In this document: positions 24,748 through 27,447 of the stretch, in pieces | Numbering within the stretch: position 1 is the first letter of the stretch | How the letters are laid out: each line of letters opens with the position of its first letter | Assembly: GCF_905373215.1 (NCBI RefSeq) | Contig: NZ_CAJPRT010000021.1 | Span: 1 to 27,447, forward strand | Source: an uncultured Campylobacter sp. | Lineage (GTDB): Bacteria; Campylobacterota; Campylobacteria; Campylobacterales; Campylobacteraceae | Length of the DNA: 27,447 bases | Reading direction: 5' to 3' | Notes under the pieces: generated by a model | The model's input: the letters and a program-made list of their open reading frames with translations, nothing else | Database searches by the model: none | What the model was told of the DNA's origin: nothing | Made by a program: the position numbers and the translations under genes

Positions 24748-24921
24748 TTAAGCAGTTATCAAAGCGGACATAATAAGATCCACTAGCGCTAAAAACAGTG
24801 CGATAACTACGACTACGACGACTACAGAGATATATGCTGTTTTAGTCTGATCTTTAGTCGGGAAAATTACCTTATCTAACTCTACTTTTGCTTGTTTATA
24901 ATACTCTTTTACTTTTTCCAT
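24748..24921 (-). CDS. secE: Preprotein translocase subunit SecE
   Basis: A 57-residue minimal SecE: an amphipathic helix (KVKEYYKQAKVELDKVIFP) followed by one membrane segment (about 29-53, very valine-rich). It clamps the two halves of SecY in the Sec translocon. The proteobacterial type with two extra N-terminal membrane segments is absent here, as in other epsilonproteobacteria. ATG 24921 is used; the open frame upstream runs through tRNA-Trp and is not coding. The Shine-Dalgarno GAGG begins 2 nt after the tRNA-Trp CCA end, with 7 nt to the ATG. Confidence 0.93.
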   Translation of the reverse strand: MEKVKEYYKQAKVELDKVIFPTKDQTKTAYISVVVVVVVIALFLALVDLIMSALITA

Positions 24922-24933
24922 ACCCAATCCTCG

Positions 24934-25009
24934 TGGCAGGGCAAGAGGGATTCGAACCCCCAACCATCGGATTTGGAATCCGGCGCTCTACCGTTGGAGC
25001 TATTGCCCT
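24934..25009 (-). tRNA. tRNA-Trp (anticodon CCA)
   Basis: A complete 76-nt cloverleaf with acceptor AGGGCAA/TTGCCCT, D arm AGCTCCAACGGTAGAGC, anticodon loop reading TTCCAAA with CCA, and T arm with GGTTCGAATCC. The 3' CCA is encoded (24934-24936). The gene sits between rpmG (9-nt gap) and secE (12-nt gap) and must be cut out of the common transcript. Confidence 0.97.
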
Positions 25010-25018
25010 ATAAAACAA

Positions 25019-25192
25019 TTAGCCTTTTAACTTTACTTCTTTATGAAGCGTGTGCTTTTTTAATCTAGGGCAATATTTTTTAAGTTCTAGTTTTTCGGTC
25101 GTAGTTTTGCTATTTTTATAAGTAGTATAGTTAATATCGCCACTTTCGGAGCATTTCAATCCGACCTTTACTCTGCTTGAATTCTTTGCCAT
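25019..25192 (-). CDS. rpmG: 50S ribosomal protein L33
   Basis: A 57-residue protein that reads MAKNSSRVKVGLKCSESGDI, then NYTTYKNSKTTTEKLELKKY, then CPRLKKHTLHKEVKLKG. It is a component of the 50S subunit near the E site. Zinc-type L33 has two Cys pairs; here only Cys14 and Cys41 remain (CSES where CEEC is common, and CPRL where CPRC is common), so it cannot form the four-Cys zinc site. ATG 25192 follows AAGGAA with 6-nt spacing. It lies directly downstream of the tuf terminator and upstream of tRNA-Trp. Confidence 0.95.
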   Translation of the reverse strand: MAKNSSRVKVGLKCSESGDINYTTYKNSKTTTEKLELKKYCPRLKKHTLHKEVKLKG

Positions 25193-25207
25193 TTGGTTTC
25201 CTTGAAT

Positions 25208-25241
25208 AAAAAAGCAAGCGGAATTTTAAAATTCCGCTTGC
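25208..25241 (-). terminator. Perfect-palindrome terminator between tuf and rpmG
   Basis: A perfect 28-bp palindrome at 25214-25241 (GCAAGCGGAATTTT paired with its complement, so a 14-bp stem folded without a separate loop) is followed on the minus strand by TTTTTTA. It starts 7 nt after the tuf stop codon and ends only about 15 nt before the rpmG ATG. An A run on the upstream side could make it bidirectional. Genes downstream must be reached by read-through or by a promoter inside tuf. Confidence 0.85.
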
Positions 25242-25247
25242 AAAAAA

Positions 25248-26447
25248 TTAAGCGATGATTTTCGAAACGACGCCTGAGCCTACTGTATGACCGCCTTCGC
25301 GAATCGCGAAGCGAGTACCTTGCTCAAGAGCAATCGGAGCAATTAGCTCAACGGTAATTTTAACGTTGTCGCCAGGCATTACCATCTCGGTTCCCTCAGG
25401 AAGAGTAATCGAACCGGTAACATCTGTAGTACGAACGTAAAACTGCGGTCTATAATTATTAAAGAATGGAGTATGGCGTCCGCCTTCTTCTTTAGTTAGG
25501 ATATAAACCTCGCCCTCAAATTTAGTATGAGGAGTAATCGATTTAGGTTTGCATAAAACCATACCGCGTTCTACTTCCTCTTTCTTAGTACCGCGCAATA
25601 AAACACCTACGTTATCGCCGGCTTCACCTTGATCCATCTCTTTTCTAAACATCTCAACGCCAGTGACGGTAGTAGTCTGAGTAGGTTTAATACCTACGAT
25701 CTCGATAGTATCGCCAACTTTAACTATACCTTTTTCGATTCTACCGGTTACAACGGTACCACGACCGGAAATCGAGAAAATATCTTCGATCGGAAGAAGG
25801 AAATCTTTATCGGTATCGCGAACAGGAGTTGGAATATAGCTATCAACAGCATCCATAAGCTCCATAATCTTTGCAGACCATTCGCCATCTTGTCCAGCTT
25901 TTGCTTCCTCAAGAGCCTTAAGAGCAGAGCCCTTAATGATTGGGGTCTCGTCGCCAGGGAATTTATACTCTTTTAAAAGATCTCTAACTTCCTCTTCAAC
26001 TAGCTCTAAAAGATCCGGATCATCGACCATATCAGTTTTGTTTAGAAAAACTACGATATAAGGAACGCCTACCTGGCGAGAAAGCAAGATATGCTCGCGA
26101 GTTTGAGGCATAGGACCATCCGCAGCAGAGACAACTAAAATAGCGCCGTCCATCTGCGCCGCACCAGTAATCATATTTTTTACGTAGTCAGCGTGACCTG
26201 GGCAGTCAACGTGAGCATAGTGACGTTTCTCGGTCTCATATTCGATGTGAGACGTAGCGATAGTAATACCGCGCTCTTTTTCCTCGGGAGCGTTATCGAT
26301 ATTGTCGTAGTCCTTTAGCTCAGCTAGACCCTTCCTGGAAAGAACAGCAGAAATAGCAGCTGTCAAAGTAGTCTTACCATGGTCAACGTGACCGATGGTA
26401 CCAATGTTTACGTGTGGCTTGTTACGATTAAATTTTTCTTTAGCCAT
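25248..26447 (-). CDS. tuf: Translation elongation factor Tu
   Basis: The 399-residue GTPase that delivers aminoacyl-tRNA to the ribosomal A site. Motifs: G1 GHVDHGKTTL, switch I RGITIATSHIEY, G3 DCPGHADY, G4 NKTDMVDD and G5 SALKALE. Domains II and III contain FSISGRGTVVTGRIEKG and FAIREGGHTVGSGVVSKI. The second ATG at 26447 is preferred over 26450: GGAGG lies 5 nt before it but only 2 nt before the first. The gene follows tRNA-Thr(GGU), as in the tufB-type cluster of E. coli, and is followed by a strong terminator. Whether a second tuf exists elsewhere cannot be seen. Confidence 0.98.
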   Translation of the reverse strand: MAKEKFNRNKPHVNIGTIGHVDHGKTTLTAAISAVLSRKGLAELKDYDNIDNAPEEKERGITIATSHIEYETEKRHYAHVDCPGHADYVKNMITGAAQMDGAILVVSAADGPMPQTREHILLSRQVGVPYIVVFLNKTDMVDDPDLLELVEEEVRDLLKEYKFPGDETPIIKGSALKALEEAKAGQDGEWSAKIMELMDAVDSYIPTPVRDTDKDFLLPIEDIFSISGRGTVVTGRIEKGIVKVGDTIEIVGIKPTQTTTVTGVEMFRKEMDQGEAGDNVGVLLRGTKKEEVERGMVLCKPKSITPHTKFEGEVYILTKEEGGRHTPFFNNYRPQFYVRTTDVTGSITLPEGTEMVMPGDNVKITVELIAPIALEQGTRFAIREGGHTVGSGVVSKIIA

Positions 26448-26503
26448 CATATCCTCCGTTATTGATTTGTGGATTACACAACAAACTAAGCGACTCTATT
26501 TTA

Positions 26504-26578
<75 letters not shown>

Positions 26579-26691
26579 CTAAACTCAGGCAAAGAGAAAT
26601 CGCTACCAATACCCAACAATGCGACCAAAATTTAGATTATGTAAGCATATAAAAGCAGTTAAGTTTTACAGCTCCCAGTAAACCTAAATGG

Positions 26692-26768
26692 TGGAGCGGG
26701 AAACGGGGCTCGAACCCGCGACCCTCAGCTTGGAAGGCTGATGCTCTAGCCAACTGAGCTAATCCCGC
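26692..26768 (-). tRNA. tRNA-Gly (anticodon TCC)
   Basis: A 77-nt cloverleaf: acceptor GCGGGAT/TTCCCGC (last pair T-T unpaired), D arm GCTC..GAGC, anticodon stem TCAGC/GCTGA with loop CTTCCAA, and T arm GCGGG/CCCGT. CCA is encoded at 26692-26694. It reads GGA and GGG codons. Confidence 0.97.
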
Positions 26769-26780
26769 ATCAAAAATTCA

Positions 26781-26865
<85 letters not shown>

Positions 26866-26901
26866 CTTTGATGAAATCTGGTCAAACACTGTTACAAAAA
26901 A

Positions 26902-26977
26902 TGGAGCTGGTGGACGGGATCGAACCGCCGACCCACTGCTTACAAGGCAGTAGCTCTACCAGCTGAGCTACACCAGC
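26902..26977 (-). tRNA. tRNA-Thr (anticodon TGT)
   Basis: A 76-nt cloverleaf: acceptor GCTGGTG/CACCAGC, D arm GCTC..GAGC, anticodon stem ACTGC/GCAGT with loop CTTGTAA, and T arm GGCGG with GTTCGATC. CCA is encoded at 26902-26904. It is the first gene of the cluster, about 13 nt after the presumed transcription start. Confidence 0.97.
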
Positions 26978-26997
26978 ATTTTGAAATTGAAGTGGCA

Positions 26998-27026
26998 ATT
27001 ATAACCGAAAAATCCCCAATTGTCAA
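26998..27026 (-). promoter_or_regulatory. Consensus sigma70 promoter of the tRNA-tuf cluster
   Basis: On the minus strand TTGACA (27021-27026), a 17-nt spacer and TATAAT (26998-27003), an exact match to the consensus in both boxes and spacing. The start site would be near 26990, about 13 nt before tRNA-Thr(UGU). Most promoters in this group lack a -35 box, so this one is expected to be very strong. Confidence 0.85.
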
Positions 27027-27066
27027 GGCTAAAACATCCTATTTTAAAATTTCATAAAATTTCTGC

Positions 27067-27072
27067 TATAAT
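27067..27072 (+). promoter_or_regulatory. Candidate -10 box of the small membrane protein gene
   Basis: TATAAT with an upstream TGC (extended -10), 31 nt before ATG 27104. It is divergent from the tRNA-tuf promoter, whose -35 box ends 40 nt away. No -35 box is evident. Confidence 0.55.
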
Positions 27073-27103
27073 GCGCGCAATTTTAAATTTTAAGGAATTT
27101 TAT

Positions 27104-27316
27104 ATGAAAATCATACCTTGGATCATAATAGTTTTTATGATTTATTTGATTTATTATTTTATCTCCCGCTCTGAAAAGCGTCTAAATACCCTTGAAAAGC
27201 GCCTAAATAAGATAGAAGAAAACTTAAGCGAGCTAAAAAAGGCTACCGAAGCCAACAGGCTTTTGATTGAAGAAGCAAAGCTAGACTCCGAAGATGACGA
27301 AAAAGAGCAAGAATAA
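27104..27316 (+). CDS. Small single-span membrane protein with coiled coil
   Basis: A 70-residue protein with one N-terminal membrane segment (IIPWIIIVFMIYLIYYFI, about 3-20), followed by a basic turn and a charged coiled coil (SEKRLNTLEKRLNKIEENLS and on to about 55), ending in an acidic tail EDDEKEQE. The leucines fall at heptad spacing. The likely topology is N-terminus in the membrane with the coiled coil in the cytoplasm. The start ATG 27104 has AAGGAA upstream; the open frame upstream of it starts in the divergent promoter region. The family is not recognised; similar small proteins act as scaffold or regulatory partners, but no role is assigned. Confidence 0.7.
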   Translation: MKIIPWIIIVFMIYLIYYFISRSEKRLNTLEKRLNKIEENLSELKKATEANRLLIEEAKLDSEDDEKEQE

Positions 27317-27447
27317 AATTAAATTTAAAGCCCCGATCTCGCTAGCTTAGCCTTTTTTTGCTAAATATCTCGTGCTAAAAATTATGAATATATTCTATAG
27401 TGCACTTTGGCATTTTTGAAAGAAATTTTGCCGCAATGTCGGAACCG

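Noticed and set aside
24922..24963. Extended SecE N-terminus (14 extra codons)
   Set aside because: The extra codons lie within tRNA-Trp; ATG 24921 has its own Shine-Dalgarno sequence.
27325..27360. Possible terminator GCTAGCTTAGCC + T run after the small membrane protein
   Set aside because: The stem is only 4 bp (GCTA/TAGC), although a T run follows; too weak to list.
27400..27440. Sigma54-like TTTGGCA...TTTTGCC
   Set aside because: The distance between GG and GC is 19 nt, not the required 10.

Overview
The window is a bacterial chromosome segment from an epsilonproteobacterium (Campylobacterota), most likely a Campylobacter of the higher-GC oral group such as the C. gracilis / C. rectus / C. 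showae lineages. The genus call rests on the codon style, the constant 'aaattttaaaattt' spacers, a 1378-residue RpoB, RpoB and RpoC as separate genes overlapping by 4 nt, a 57-residue SecE and the protein sequences. The species is inference.

Left part (1-9755): an accessory-looking stretch of small single genes separated by long spacers. In order: a GC-rich hairpin block and a run of AT-rich palindromes (1-357); a short CorA-like membrane protein and a SUKH-like hypothetical, both starting with TTG; an O6-alkylguanine-DNA alkyltransferase gene (ogt) broken by several lesions; a short intact alkyltransferase-domain gene on the other strand; a Tat-exported peptidase E-like protein; a decayed unidentified gene; a nitroreductase, a glutathione peroxidase-like protein, a DUF4272 protein, a decayed set of tandem paralogues, and thiol peroxidase (tpx). 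Three of the intact genes act on peroxides or redox substrates and two loci concern alkylation damage.

Right part (9756-26977, all minus strand): the transcription/translation supercluster. Read in the direction of transcription it is tRNA-Thr(UGU), tRNA-Tyr(GUA), tRNA-Gly(UCC), tRNA-Thr(GGU), tuf, rpmG, tRNA-Trp(CCA), secE, nusG, rplK, rplA, rplJ, rplL, rpoB, rpoC, a DoxX-family membrane protein, rpsL, rpsG, fusA, and a strong terminator at 9701-9748. A consensus sigma70 promoter (TTGACA, 17 nt, TATAAT) precedes the tRNAs. Internal control points visible in the sequence are a perfect-palindrome terminator between tuf and rpmG, a likely L10 leader before rplJ, a terminator-like hairpin between rplL and rpoB, and a -10 box before rpsL. 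A divergent small coiled-coil membrane protein lies at the right end (27104-27316).

I found no phage, IS, CRISPR, toxin-antitoxin or defence system, and no clearly new multi-gene system. The most interesting items are the decayed tandem paralogues near 7.9-8.3 kb, the multiply broken ogt with a low-complexity insert beside an intact short relative, the repeated palindrome family, and the control architecture of the ribosomal/RNA polymerase cluster.
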